NCBI GenBank assembly: GCA_963930645.1
Contig: OZ005652.1
Span: 355,571,102-355,635,101, forward strand
Origin: Salticus scenicus
Taxonomy: Eukaryota; Arthropoda; Arachnida; Araneae; Salticidae
Direction of reading: 5' to 3'
Length of the DNA stretch: 64,000 nucleotides
This document shows, in pieces, positions 35,344 to 47,562 of this stretch; position 1 is the first letter of the stretch, and each line of letters starts with the position of its first letter. Below the pieces are notes generated by a model that was not told where the DNA came from, ran no database searches, and was given only the letters and a program-made list of their open reading frames with translations. The position numbers and the translations under genes are program-made.

Positions 35344-38237
35344 TAGTCCAGTCAATAGGTACGTAAAAAAGGGCTTACCTAGCAAAAGGTGGGGTAGAAG
35401 ATTTTTCTTTTTTAATTTGTACATATTAGTGTCAATATGAAAAAAACGATTTATCCAACATGGTCGACCCCGGGAGAATTTTTGTGGGCTGAAAAACCTC
35501 GAAAATTTACTACTTTTTTGGCTTTTTTTGAAATATCTCAGAAATGGCTGAATTTAGCAATATTTTTCTATTATAAAGTTTAAAGAAGATTAAATTTCCT
35601 ACAATTTTCTTCATTACAACATTTTTGTAGTACTAATAGCAAGCACGTTACAGCCTCTTGAAAGTCGGCATTTTTGCTCAAGCTAATAAAATACAACTCA
35701 AAGAAATGAGTCGGTAACGTTTATTAGAAAACGGAAAAAAAAAGAAAGGACATATTCATCTGTCTGACCTTAGGAAATGATACCTGCTTCGTAGCAAAGG
35801 AGGTAAAAAAAAAAGAAAGAAAACTGCCCCCCCCCCCCCCAAAAAAAAAAAAAAAAAAAGCTCTCCCTTTCCTCCTGTCTCTTCCCATCTTTCCCATCTG
35901 CCTCGGCTGAGCATCTACCTATATTAATCAGTTCAGTTAGAATGTGTGAACATACTTTTTCAACCCATGAGCGTTTTCTATTACAATAACCGGAGTGTTT
36001 GTTTTATTTACGAAATCAGTTTGAATAAAGGTGAAATAAAGATTCTGAAGGAGAAAGGTATACAAAAAATCTGCAAAAGTGCAATGCAAAACGTCAAAAT
36101 GAAGAACATCGGTGTTTTTTGATGAACCTACAACAAGTAAGAATTCACAATGCCTGTCACAAACGATACATCAATGGGTGAATGATTGCAGCATATGTAC
36201 GGCGTCATACAACTGGTGATAGAGCTGGCCCAAACTGTGCGGCTCCATATCATCCATCAAGAACTGAAGGTTTCAGTTTAAAAGATCAGTGTTTCTCGTG
36301 TGGAGAGGGGATACTTGAAGATTTCTTTAAAAAACAGGAACGATTTCCTGAGCATGAGATAAATTTTATGCACCATGCTATGAAACTGGTGTGAAAGAAA
36401 CACTTGTAAATGGTGTCGAAAATCGTGGGGATGAGAGAAGAAAAAAAGTACTTGAATGCATCGGAAATGTAAAAGGTTTAGTTGCTATAAATGCTGGGTA
36501 TCACAGATTTTGTCATCAAGAACTGCATTGGAGGCCTAAAAGTGAGATGAAATGAGGATATTACCGTGCAAGTAACACTGATGAGGCAATGGAATCAATT
36601 TACTCCTACCCTGAAAACGACTCGGACGAGTGCCAGTCTCATAAAGTATTTGATGAATAAAATAGAGGGTGATTTTTGTCCTGGCATCAGATCGGTTGCA
36701 TCGCGCTTTTGCAAAAAATATGGTGAAGATGTTTTAATAGCCGAAACTGCCAACAAGAAAGTAGTTTGCTTCCAAAATGTTGGCTATAAAATACTCAGTG
36801 AAACTGGTATAGTAACAAGAACTCAACAGGATCCTCAACAGGAAAATGTCGAACTAATTTCATCATTGGACGAGGCTGAAGAAGATAAGCTATTCTAAGA
36901 GCTTATATAATTACTACAAGACGGAGAGGAGCAATTTGAGGACGACACACCTTCCTTCCACCTCTGATGACTATTGAAATTTAAGAACCCGGGTTTCAAA
37001 ATAACCACGAAGAAAATAAACATGTATATTATACATTAATGTACGTTTCTTTATTTGTTTCAAGGCTAAATGAATCTCCCTATAATTTGCATATCAAGTT
37101 AAATTTCTATAATTTCCCTTTGTAATTATCTGCTATTGTTCTTCAAACAAGTTTGCCTATTTGTGAAGTTCATTTAAAATTAAGATTGTGTCTTGTTATT
37201 ATCATTAATATTAATATAGCAGTTATTAATGTTTATTACAACATTATGTATTATATCTAAATATCATTAACGTTTTATAATATAATAGTAGAATTAAAAT
37301 ATTTATGTATTAATGCACTCAGTTTTTGCTTACTTGCCCCCTAATATTTATTCATTTACATTTATATACAAATATCTTTTATTTTATTTATTTTTCTTTG
37401 TATCTCTTTGTGTGTGTATTATGTGTTCCAGTGATAGAATACTATACATTGGCAGTTATTGGAGTCTGATGATGACTAATGTTGTTAGGTCAGAATTGTC
37501 AGTTCGTGGCCGGAGGAGAACGAGAGAATTAGTAAAAAGGAGAAGGGAAAAATTAAAAGTGAGCAGATTTGTTATCTGTCGTCCTTAGTGAAGAAAAAAG
37601 AAATGATCGCCAATTTATCTGGCGAACATATTTAATCCCTTTCAAAAATCACGATTATTTTAACAAGGCATATGTTAGATGAACAATCAAGAATATAAAA
37701 CAGTATTTCTTACAATATATATTGTAAAAAAATACATCTGACGTGTATATTTCCGTATTACATTTTCGATCACCAAATCCAAAAATCCCAAGGATGACAG
37801 ATATCACAGCTATACCCTTAAAAGTTGTTAAGCTTTCTGTAAATAAAGCTTCTAATTCTAATAATTACTGTAGATTATTTATAAGGAGAAATGCGTTTTT
37901 TTTACGAAGTTGGGAAATCTGTTTATTTTCAAGAAGCTGTTACGCGCTTGCTATTAGTACTACAAAAAAGGTGTAATGAAGGAAATTGTAGGAAATTTAA
38001 TCCTCTTTAAACATTACAATAGAAAAATATTGTTAAATTCAGCCATTTTTGAGATATTTTGAAAAAAGCCCAAAAACTAGTAAATTTTCGAGGTTTTTCA
38101 GCCGACAAAAATTCTCCCGGGGCCGCCCATGTTGGATAACTCGTTTTTTGCATATTAGTACAAATATGTACAAATTAGAAAAACAAAATCTTCTACCCCA
38201 CCTTTTGCAAGGTAAAATGTATTTATTGACTGGACTA
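35344..38237 (+). mobile_element. 2.9-kb DNA transposon with about 290-bp TIRs, unclassified
   Basis: The left end starts TAGTCCAGTCAATA and the right end finishes TATTGACTGGACTA. The inverted repeats continue about 290 bp (to about 35635 and from about 37980), with blocks GCAAAAGGTGGGGTAGAAGA and CGAAAATTTACTA.TTTTT shared at both ends. TTG flanks both sides (35341-35343, 38238-38240), so a 3-bp duplication is possible but weak. The centre carries a broken plus-strand gene with cysteine/histidine-rich segments. Family unknown to me by name; similar Cys-rich proteins are repeated in spider and insect genomes. Confidence 0.8.
36182..36898 (+). pseudogene. Cys/His-rich protein of an unclassified transposon, broken
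   Basis: Three frames carry consecutive parts. At 36182..36394: a region with CFSCGEG, the first half of a zinc-binding site. At about 36386..36555: NRGDERRKKVLECIGNVKGL, then AINAGYHRFCHQELHWRP, the second half (H...C), ending in a stop. At about 36646..36898: NKIEGDFCPGIRSVASRFCKKYGEDV..AE, a block that in related proteins follows the zinc-binding part, then an acidic tail with SSLDEAEED before the stop. Two frame changes and at least two stops are needed to connect them. No catalytic domain is recognisable; function in transposition is inferred only from its place between the inverted repeats. Confidence 0.6.
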
Positions 38238-38240
38238 TTG

Positions 38241-38822
38241 ATATGTGTAGACATTTAAGGTAAATAAACATGAACAGAAATACGGAAAAAAAAAAAAAAA
38301 AAACATAAATGCAGATATAGCTACGTAAAATAAGACCTATACGTATTTAGACACATTTACCTAAATTTATTTTTGGATTTCGAAAACAAGATTTTAGATT
38401 TGAATTAAAAGTGTGATAACAATGATAATTTATTTATTGATATCTGTATCAAAGACAAAGAAATGATATTTAATGAAGAATTTTCGATCAAAATCATGAT
38501 AATTATTAGTAATAATCTTAAAAAAAAAAAAAAAAAAAAATGTGTTTTATTTTTGTTGTAACTTAAAAAGAAATGTTGATTTAAATTAAATTGAAAAGAT
38601 TTTTAATAAATATTTCTGTATAATATAGGCGACGGAGTATCCTACATTGTAAATACTGCTATATTTAACTATAAATATTCCAGTAATTAACCATCCAGAT
38701 TCTTAAAAATATGTATATTAATGCTGTTGTTTCTTAAAATATACAAAACTTGAACACCGTAATATTTTGTATCAGTTAAAAGAGATCATATGCAGCAATA
38801 CTAACAAAAATATATTAAGACT
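38241..38822. other. No gene; AT-rich
   Basis: Poly-A tracts at about 38286-38303 and 38520-38540. Nothing else supported. Confidence 0.5.
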
Positions 38823-39234
38823 TGTGAAAAACCTTCGACAATCAAGAGACTCGGTAGAGTCTCAAGTGACGCAAGCGGAAAAACAAACGAACTCCACGAC
38901 ACTCAGCGGAAACGTAAAAACGAACTAAAACTGCGATACTTATTATATACAGCTAGATTGAGATCAAAGAAACCGCTGAAAGCCGACACTTAATATCTCA
39001 GGAAATATGCTGGATGTTTTTTCTGATATTTTTAAAACAGTCTTTTACCTTCTGTCTGATCCTACCCTGAAATCGCTACATTTCTGCGTGCAATATATTT
39101 TGAGATATGATTTGGCTTATTTAAGTTGTAAAAGGACGGTCTATGCGGAGAATAATTTTTTCTCGAATATGGCTCGGGCGAATGTCGTTTATTTGATATA
39201 TGATATTAATCGCTTTTATCTGGTGTGCCTGACA
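38823..39234 (-). mobile_element. Probable LTR (3' LTR with polypurine tract), minus orientation
   Basis: On the minus strand a purine tract (GGGGGAAAAGGGAGA, 39249-39235) is followed directly by TGTCAGGCACACC, and the block ends in CACA, giving a TG...CA unit of 412 bp. Inside are a TATA-like CTGTATATAATAAG (about 38957-38944) and a more GC-rich stretch after it, as in an LTR U3-R layout. No partner LTR was found within the next 4 kb. It shares orientation with the copia gag remnant at 40.5-41.4 kb and may be its 3' LTR. Confidence 0.55.
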
Positions 39235-39249
39235 TCTCCCTTTTCCCCC

Positions 39250-40383
39250 GGAAAACTCCTGTTTTTTTTATAACTCAGTTTGAAAGTCGAACTATTTTTT
39301 ACTCCGCCATACATGCATTTCTTCTGCATTTCTCATAATTCAGAATAGGTGTTATTTGGTTTCGCATGACTGGTGGTTGGTTGGTTCAATCGGAATGCAG
39401 TCAATAAAATATTTAGTTCTTTTTTAGTACATGCAAAAAAGAAACTCCATTGTTTGCTTAAAATATCTATTATATATATACTAAATTAAATTTCACTTAA
39501 ATATTTTTTTCTGTTTTGATATGAAGAAAATATTTTAGAGTTTAAAATTTCGCATTTCGTCAAAAAACTATTTCGATAATATTTTAAATAGGGAACTATT
39601 TTATAATTATGGTGATTCTACTTCATAATTGTTGATGATAAAGTTATAGTTTTTTAAGGAGAAAATACTTCTATGTATTCATCCGCTGGACCACAAACAG
39701 TTAATGTAAAAAGCAAATTTCTGATTAGCAACACTCTAAACAACAACAATTAGTTGGTTAGAGTTAGCCTTGCTTGTTTTACGAATTTTCTTTTTTCTCG
39801 TGCAATTGGATTATTCTAAATACATTATATTTACTAGGTAAGAATTAGTATTTTAATAGTTTCATTATACTTTTTACTTATATGTATTGTCGATTGTGAA
39901 GCACTTGCAAAATTTGTACATTTAGCTTCTCGTTTTTTTTTTTTTTTTTTTTTTTTTTTTTCCAGCATTTTTATATATATATATATTTTTTTTTTTGTGT
40001 TTTATTTACTCTATTTACTATGTGTTTTATTTATTACTTTAATATAATAGATTTTGTTATTAAAATTCTATTATTTCATTTCGACATCTTGCCTTTGCGT
40101 GCACTTTCAGCTTTTTTGTTTTTTTGCTAATTTCGTCCCTGAATTTTATATTTTTCCCAAACCATCGTTCATTAAAATATGTGTACCACGATTCATAAAA
40201 TAAATCATGATTAAAAAAAAAAAAAAAAAAAAAAGCAGACTTTTCTGAATCTATTCGCAGAAAAATATAATTTATCTTCAAACTATGAAGGTGGAAGGCG
40301 CTCCACCCTCAGGCCTAGTTTCGTAGTGTAGTCAATCGGCCTTAATCCCAAACACAAACACACTCAAGCCTTGAAGGCCGAAC
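39250..40383. other. No gene; poly-T tracts
   Basis: Poly-T at 39932-39960 and AT-rich DNA. 40289-40383 has normal composition, ending in a block that joins the dispersed repeat at 40384, but no frame. Confidence 0.5.
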
Positions 40384-40457
40384 CAAGTCTGATATCACTA
40401 GGAATAATAGCAATTCATAAAATTAATTTGTAGATGCAAATTTTACATAAATTATAG
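40384..40457 (-). repeat. Dispersed repeat end, pairs with 57110..57180
   Basis: The complement of this block matches 57110..57178 over about 65 bp with a few changes (shared word GCATCTACAAATTAATTTTA). It is related to the ends of the repeat at 42190 and 55797 (shared CAATTCATAAAA next to a GATATCAC-like word). It lies just past the truncated 3' side of the copia remnant. Confidence 0.6.
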
Positions 40458-40469
40458 GAAATATTTTTT

Positions 40470-41393
40470 TTTTAACTCGGTAGTGCAATGTGACTTTACA
40501 GCCATTTTGGGTGGCTTTTAGTACAGATATAAGGTTTGCCTTTAATTCTGGAACTTATAAGACTTCCCTTAGTGTTAGTTCCCTTTTTTGTTTATTTGGA
40601 TCCAGGTATTCAATTTTTATTTCTCCTGAACCGAGTGAAGTGAGGGTTTTACCGTTTGCTACACATGCTTCTGATTTTTGTGACTCATCTAAATTAACGA
40701 AAAGGTCTATATTGTTGCTTATGTGCGATGACGAACCACTGTCTATTATAAAGTTGTTCGTCATTGCATTTTGAGTCGTGAAAGCCATTTGTTTTGTTTG
40801 TGATGTTATTTGCTTCATTTCTTTTGAATGATTTTGTTGTTGTGTATGTGTGTGTAGCAACTCATCATTGTGTGTCACTAACTGTGAGGAATTGGTTGTT
40901 CTGAATTTATTTCTAAATTGTTTGTTTTTAGTGTTATCAGCATTTTTATTATTCAGATGCCAGCACTATTATGGTTTGTTTTTTTGCAATAAGTGCAGTA
41001 TTTATTTTCTGTTTTGAAATTACTACTATACTGCAGTTATTTATGTGGGCTTGCATATCGCCCCCTTCTTCTAGTTTTGTGTTATATAATTTTCTTAATA
41101 AATACAATTTGCTACTTAGATTTGTTCTTTCGTGGATATCGCGCAACTTGTTCCACGTTTCTAGGGCATTATTTGACGTGGATTATTTGGGAATCATCAA
41201 TGAGCAAGTTTATTAGGGCACGCGTTTTATTGTCCTTTTTCCGCCATATATCTGTGATAGGATTTGGCGGGTCGTCTGTTATTACATCATATAATTCATC
41301 TTTCATCACATACATTGATGTTTTAAATTTCCATACTGAATAATTTTCAGAATTTTTTTTTTCTAACATTGGACTTTGTTTAAAAGATGCCAT
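40470..41393 (-). pseudogene. Ty1/copia gag-protease remnant
   Basis: Starts at ATG 41393 with a copia-type gag N-terminus (NYSVWKFK near residue 17). After a 1-base frameshift near 41170 it continues ALETWNKLRDIHERTNLSSK and LYNTKLEEGGDMQAHI. In another frame near 41015 comes a zinc knuckle YCTYCKKTNHNS, then from about 40790 the protease active site FIIDSGSSSHISN. It ends with REVL.VPELKANLISVLKA, where one Tyr codon reads TAA, and is cut at about 40470. Integrase, reverse transcriptase and RNase H are absent. The order gag, zinc knuckle, DSG protease is diagnostic of copia. Several frameshifts make it inactive. Confidence 0.85.
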
Positions 41394-42189
41394 TGTTGAT
41401 TTATTTTTTATTTATAGTGAATACTTTATTTTTGAGAAGAATTTATTTTTGAAAGTTTGTTTTTTGTAAAAACGTTACTTTTTTTGTGATATTTCTTTTT
41501 ATTAATTCTTCATTTTTTAAAAACGAGTTTTCTAAACTTTCTTAATTCAAAAAATGTACGAATGCATTTATTCTTATTTTTCGTTTTCTTAATATATTAT
41601 TTCAAACACTGAATATTTATGCTTTATTAAATAATAATATTATTTAATTTTAGTGTTTTATTTTCATATTAATTTTTTATTTAATTTTACTTTTGTTATC
41701 CGTGGGACAGCCAGATAATTTATAATATACTTATAGGTAAGCTTCAATATTTTACTTGAGAACAGTAACAACAATGATACATTTTTCACTTTTCATTTGT
41801 TTAATATTATACCAGCATCATAATCTAATAAAATTACTTTTACAGCGAGAAAATAACAATTAATATGTAAAATAAAAATATTAAGAAGATAGCACCAATG
41901 GGACGCCAGAGTCCTCAGAACAGAAAAGGTTAGCTTATAATTTTTCAATACTTTTGTTTTGGAAATAAATAATTGCTTTTCAATTTTTTGTTTAATGAGC
42001 TTACATTTCACTACTGAGTTAAAAAAAATATTTTCAATATAAATTAAGATTATACAACATAGTAATCTAGAGATAGAATAAAAGTGTATTCTTAAGTCTA
42101 AACATTTGTTTCTTTTGTTGTTAAATTGATCTGAAAAGATTTAAACAATCTTACAACTTTTCATATTAACTGTATGTTTTTTGCCTTTC
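41394..42189. other. No gene; AT-rich 5' flank of copia remnant
   Basis: Very T-rich DNA upstream of the copia start. No 5' LTR matching 38823..39234 was seen here. Confidence 0.5.
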
Positions 42190-42352
42190 TTTTTTTCTTT
42201 AAAAAGAAAGTTCATGAAATTATAATTATTCCTAGTAGTAGAATTTTCTGTGCAGCAAAGTAAAACTTGTCTATGATCCAGAAATTCCAGACCAAGTTTG
42301 GTATCACAAAAAGTAATTATCAATTCATAAAACATGTAAAATGTGCATTTCC
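42190..42352 (+). repeat. Dispersed repeat, copy inverted relative to 55797..55945
   Basis: About 150 bp matches the complement of 55797..55945 at roughly 80 percent. Shared words include GCAGCAAAGT, CTATGATCCAGAAAT, CAAGTTTGGTATC and CAATTCATAAAACATG. No frame and no clear ends; a SINE-like or MITE family is possible. Confidence 0.65.
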
Positions 42353-42624
42353 ATACAAAGAAAATAAATTAAGAATTTACGACAAATACAGTAATCTAGA
42401 GACAAAATGTAAAAAATATAAAGTATGTAGAGGGATAATATTCCATTTCATAATCTTACGGTATTTTTTCTTAAATCTCTTCCTATGAATCTTGAGTTGG
42501 AAAGTCATTTTCTTAAAACTAAATTAAGAATTTTATTATTACTATGCTAATTTATTATCATGAAATGTAGGGTAAATATATGGCATGTTTAATTATAATT
42601 TAATGTTTTTTTTTTTTTTTTTTC

Positions 42625-43037
42625 TGTTTTTAACAGAATGACACCTTACAACATTGAAAGAACGAACTCTGGCATTCCGTTATTTAATATTTTTAATTAT
42701 AATAAAGTACAATCACAATAACTATATACATCGCGCGCAGTAAACAGAACATTAGGATACATAAGAACGAATATTCCAGACCGCTGCCTGTGGCCCATGG
42801 CCACAGGGGCGTCTTACACGAAAAACGACTACATCCTTCAGCGAGAGCTGACGAACTTCTGACCGACTTCTGAAAACAAAATGCTTTCACTTCACTTTTA
42901 TGGATCGGCAAAATATCATTAGATATTTTGCCGAGAATTGCGACAGCGCCGTCTATATTGTTTCAAATGATAGGGAAGATGACTCAATATTGATAGGCTA
43001 TTTAGTGTATTCGTAAGAGTTTGAATTTAGCGCTACA
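42625..43037 (-). repeat. 3' LTR of the pol-less element
   Basis: 413 bp. The part furthest from the interior (42625-42680) has diverged more than the rest from the other LTR. Confidence 0.8.
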
Positions 43038-43422
43038 TTCTCCCCCTCTGTTCCCGAGCCTACGTTTCGAGGCGGGAACAGCACTTAAAGCTTTCCGCGG
43101 ATACTACAGAAGATTGAACTTTTGTAACTATAACATTTTAACATGAATGTGAGGGTCGATGCACAACAGATACCTAAATTTAATTTAATCAGGGTTTACT
43201 ATTTCAAAGATACTACATTCTCCCCCTAGTCGGAAGATTCAATTAACAAGACCGTCACACTTGTATTTAGGTTATTATTTCTAATGCATTTAGTTAATTC
43301 TATAAATCAAGTTAATTTATTCTAGAAATATGGCTATTCATTTGAACAACTTTGAACCAGGTTGGGACATCGATTGGGATTCCGATACGACGGAATGCAA
43401 GACAATTCCCTGAAAACTACCT

Positions 43423-43593
43423 TGGACCGTTGCGGCTCCATTCCACCTCAGAATCATTGCGATTCTTTCAAAAAAAAAAAAAAAACTCTGGACCATTGCG
43501 GCTCTATAATACACCAGAATCATTGCGATTCTTTCAAAAAAAAACTTTGGACCATTGCGGCTCCATAATACATCAGAATCATTGCGATTCTTT

Positions 43594-43627
<34 letters not shown>

Positions 43628-43645
43628 GGACCATTACGGCTCTAT
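43423..43645. repeat. Tandem repeat, about 64-bp unit, 3.3 copies
   Basis: The word GGACCATTGCGGCTC starts units at about 43424, 43491, 43549 and 43626, and each full unit ends in GAATCATTGCGATTCTTTC plus poly-A of varying length. GAATCATTGCGATTC is itself a near-palindrome. It sits near the 3' end of the pol-less LTR element. Confidence 0.85.
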
Positions 43646-43769
43646 TTCTGAAATATATAATTTATTTTCGGCATTAACTTGAACTCCGTGTTCTAATGCT
43701 AAATTATGTAAATCAATCTTATTACCCTATATGGAAAAGCCGTTTTTCTCTCTGAGTAAAATAAATTTC

Positions 43770-43802
<33 letters not shown>

Positions 43803-44339
43803 CTAATTTTGATTTTATTATAAAATTATGAAAATTATTCACGTCGACCGAGAATAAATACAAAATGAACCCATTTATTAAAAAATACTACTCATACTAT
43901 TATTGTATAGTTGAAGAACAAATACACCATTTCTGTTAATAATACCGTTAAATTGTCCATCTTCCCTTTACAATGAAATATAATTAAAATCAACTTTCAA
44001 AATACCAAGAAAATTAAGAATAATAATTAAAATATTATTGATATAACATTATGACGGGAAATATTTTCTCTGAAAATTCTTTTCCGTAAATACACAAAAT
44101 ATACTAAAATATTATTTAAAATATATATGTAATATAAATTTAAAAAATTTCGAATTGAAAGTTTCATTGTTATTTTCAGAACTACTCTTAAAAACAAAAA
44201 CAAAAAAAAAAAAAAAAACAGATGCATCTCAATGAATATAAACATATTCCGGAAGTGCGTGGCAACCTCTAAAAAATAAATTACACATTCAAAATTTCTC
44301 GAATAACTAATAAATAAAACAAAACTCTTCGAAACCAAA

Positions 44340-44467
44340 ATAATTACTTAAAGACTAGTTTCGTAACTGTGTACTTAAAAAACAAAGTGTATATTTTAAG
44401 AACAATTATTTAAAGACTGGTTTCGTAACTGAGTACCAAAAAACAAAGTGTATATTTTAAGAACATA
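44340..44467. repeat. 62-bp tandem duplication
   Basis: Two copies of a 62-bp unit with AAAGACTRGTTTCGTAACTG and AAACAAAGTGTATATTTTAA, starting about 44340 and 44402. Confidence 0.85.
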
Positions 44468-45430
44468 TTCTGTATTTGCCTTTTCCTTAAGAAAACACCA
44501 ATAACATTCCCTATATGAAGAAAATTCAATTCTATACATAAAAATAAAAATTTAGAATGATAATGAAAAATATATTATTGGTATTAATACTTTATATTTC
44601 CGAGCTCAGATATATATTAATAAAACCATTCATAAAAAAATAATAAATAAAACTGAAACACACTTATTTTCTGCACAAATAATTTTTTTTAAAAAACACT
44701 GAAATACGTATTTCAACAAAGAATAAAACATTTTTCTTTAATAGATTCAGCAAAGAAAGAAAAAGAAGTAATTACCTTTTTGAAGGGGAAAAAAAGGGAG
44801 GGGGGAAATGGAATTAAACTAGCATAAATGATACAATAAAGATTAACAACTATCTCTTTTTTTCAGATCGATTGAGAATATTTCTATTTTTGTATTGTAG
44901 AATAAATTCGGTATTTGCAGCAATGTGGAAGAAGAATTTTTTCTTAACGAAGAAACACAAAATTTGCAGATACATTTTTTTTTTTTTTAATCCAAGAAAT
45001 CAAGATGAATTCGATTCAGAATACAAAATGCACATAAGAGGCCGTTCCCTGGGTTTTCGTTTAAAACACTGGAAAATTTCCGCAGAACACTCGTTGAACG
45101 TGTCAGAATGACACATATTACACTAACGACTTGCATAAACGATGACTCAGGTTGACATAACGTTTCGTAAAACGAAAACTGCACTTTTCTTTGGGATACA
45201 CGAAACGAAGCTGAGATTCGCGGTCTTTTTAAATGCAATTTTAGGACAGCAGCAAGCATTCTTTTCGTTCAGAACAGAACATGACATTCTCCACAAAAAA
45301 TATGCATCCAAACAAAACCTCCGGAAATGATGATACCAGTTCACGGAAATGTCCTATGTGCGCCATCAGAGACATTCAACTTAGATATAAAAATTTTACG
45401 AGTATCTTTAATTTTTCGTTGGGCGCCAGT

Positions 45431-45844
45431 TGTAACGGAATGGCCCCACGATAGAACGTTTAAAAACTTACTTTGTCATTCCGTTATTTAATATTTTTAA
45501 TTATAATAAAGCACAAACACAATAACTATATACATCGAGCGCAGTAAACAGAACATTAGGATACATAAGAACGAATATTCTTACTGGCCGCTGCCTGCGG
45601 CCCATGGCCACAGGGGCGTCTTACACGAAAAACGACTACATCTTTCAGCGAGAGCTGACGAACTTCTGACCGACTTCTGAAAACAAAATGCTTGCATTTC
45701 ACTTTTATGGATCGGGAAAATATCATTAGATATTTTGCCGAGAATGGCGACAGCGCCGTCTATATTGTTTTAAATGATAGGGAAGATGGCTCAATATTGA
45801 TAGGCTATTTAGTATATTCGTAAGAGTTTGAATTTAGCGCTACA
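45431..45844 (-). repeat. 5' LTR of the pol-less element
   Basis: 414 bp, TG...CA, adjacent to the primer binding site. Its inner part is nearly the same as 42681..43037. Confidence 0.85.
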
Positions 45845-46005
45845 AGTTTAAATTAGAGTTGTACCAAGCACTAGGTATATACTCGGTACTCTGCCAAATT
45901 TAGCCTATGTATTTGACCAATAGCGAGTAGTTGTAATAATTTCACTATTTTTATGCATTATTGAAAGATATGTGTTAATGAGAGATATTTATTTTATAAC
46001 ATAAC

Positions 46006-46042
<37 letters not shown>

Positions 46043-46306
46043 ATATAAATACAGAGTCATTATAATTAAAATTTTTGCTATAGCAGCATTCTGCAGTTAA
46101 AACGGGCTGTTACCAAACTTAGTATACAGATGATTCATGATATGAGCTTTTAATTATAACTTGCATGTATGTAATATGTATTATTTTATAAAAACTTAGT
46201 ACATAAAATTGTATCTATAAATCAGACAAAAAGAAAATATTTTAGTAAAAAAAGAACCTCTATGTAATATTAACACAAAATTTTAGTTATCCATTTGTGC
46301 AAATAA
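45845..46306. other. No gene; AT-rich
   Basis: (TA)n at about 46011-46038. Nothing else supported. Confidence 0.5.
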
Positions 46307-46995
46307 AAGTAAGACATTTTCAAATCGGTAAGGAAAGATTAATTTTGAATTTTATACTATAAAATAGCAAAAAAATCAAATCTGTTGTTTTGCCAATTAT
46401 GGCCCAAAACCTCCTATAATTTTACATTTCTACGATCTGAAGATTAATAAAGCCTATCATGTTTGAAATTATAAAATATTTTAATGTTCCCCTTTCATAA
46501 GTGAATTTCATGTATCTTAAATTAATTCTTAGTGCATAGTAATTTTTATATTCTCTAAGAATTATCTGAGGATGATAATTCCGCATCTGAAAAAGATGTT
46601 AAGAATAAAGTTATCAGTTATGGTTATATGAGTAAGCCACTATGCTGGAAAAGTAAGACACTTTCAAATCGGTAAGGAAAGATTAATTTTGAATTTTATA
46701 CTATAAAATAGCATAAAAAAATCAAATCTGTTGTTTTGCCAATTATGGCCCAAAACCTCCTATAATTTTACATTTCTACGATCTGAAGATTAATAAAGCC
46801 TATCATGTTTGAAATTATAAAATATTTTAATGTTCCCCATTCATAAGTGAATTTCATGTATCTTAAATTAATTCTTAGTGCATAGCAATTTTAATATTCT
46901 CTAAGAATTATCTGAGGATGATAATTTCGCACCTGAAAAAGATGTTAAGAATAAAGTTATCAGTTATGATTATATCAGTAATCCACTATGCTGGA
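46307..46995. repeat. 344-bp tandem segmental duplication
   Basis: 46307..46650 and 46651..46995 are copies with only a handful of differences (for example TTTCATAAG versus TTCATAAG and a 2-base A-run change). The border word AAGTAAGACA occurs at 46307 and 46651. No frame in either copy. The low divergence implies a recent event. Confidence 0.9.
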
Positions 46996-47562
46996 AGTAT
47001 CAAAATATAGCGTAATATTAAATAGCGTTTAAATAGCTTTTAGCGTTTTTTTAACGGCTAGCGAATTCTAGACTGCTCAATTATTACTGTATGAGACTGC
47101 TTCGCTTCGCGACCGCAATTTGTTTATCACATGTTTGTGTCTGTTTCTGTTATTGCGAATACATTTTTTTTTTTCTAAAATAAAAATGTAAACTGATTAA
47201 ACATTTTTTTTATTATTAATAAAATTCAATAAATAATAATCAATATTACTATATGGTTAATACAATTTAGTAACCATTTCTATATATTATAATATTAATA
47301 AATATAATAATACTTCTAGAAAAAGATCGGAATTTTACGGTAATATATTTCTCTCTGCAGATGTTGAGCCTTTCCTGAAATGAGAGAAAATCGCAATGTG
47401 AAAACCCCCTTGTTGGGTGACACAGCCCAAAAGTTAATCGGTACCATGTCAAACCAAGGTCCAACCAAATATCAAATTCTGTTAAATTAATTCCATTGGT
47501 TCATAAAGTGCAGTGTTTGAACTCGAAAAGAAAGATATATGGCAAAATTGGTCGAATTGAGT

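Larger units (their letters stand above)
42625..45844 (-). mobile_element. LTR retrotransposon without pol (LARD-like), minus orientation
   Basis: Two direct repeats of 413 and 414 bp (42625..43037, 45431..45844) begin and end as TG...CA and are nearly identical over their inner 350 bp. The minus-strand direction follows from a primer site, TGGCGCCCAACG at 45427-45416 next to the 45.4-kb LTR, and a purine tract, GAACAGAGGGGGAGAA at 43053-43038 next to the other. The 2.4-kb interior has no gag or pol, only short frames, two local tandem repeats and poly-A tracts. A second purine tract plus TGTAG copy lies at about 43207-43222. No clear target duplication. It would depend on an autonomous partner with the same primer site. 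Confidence 0.85.

Noticed and set aside
40971..41343. Plus-strand frames with hydrophobic content
   Set aside because: They are antisense of the copia gag remnant.
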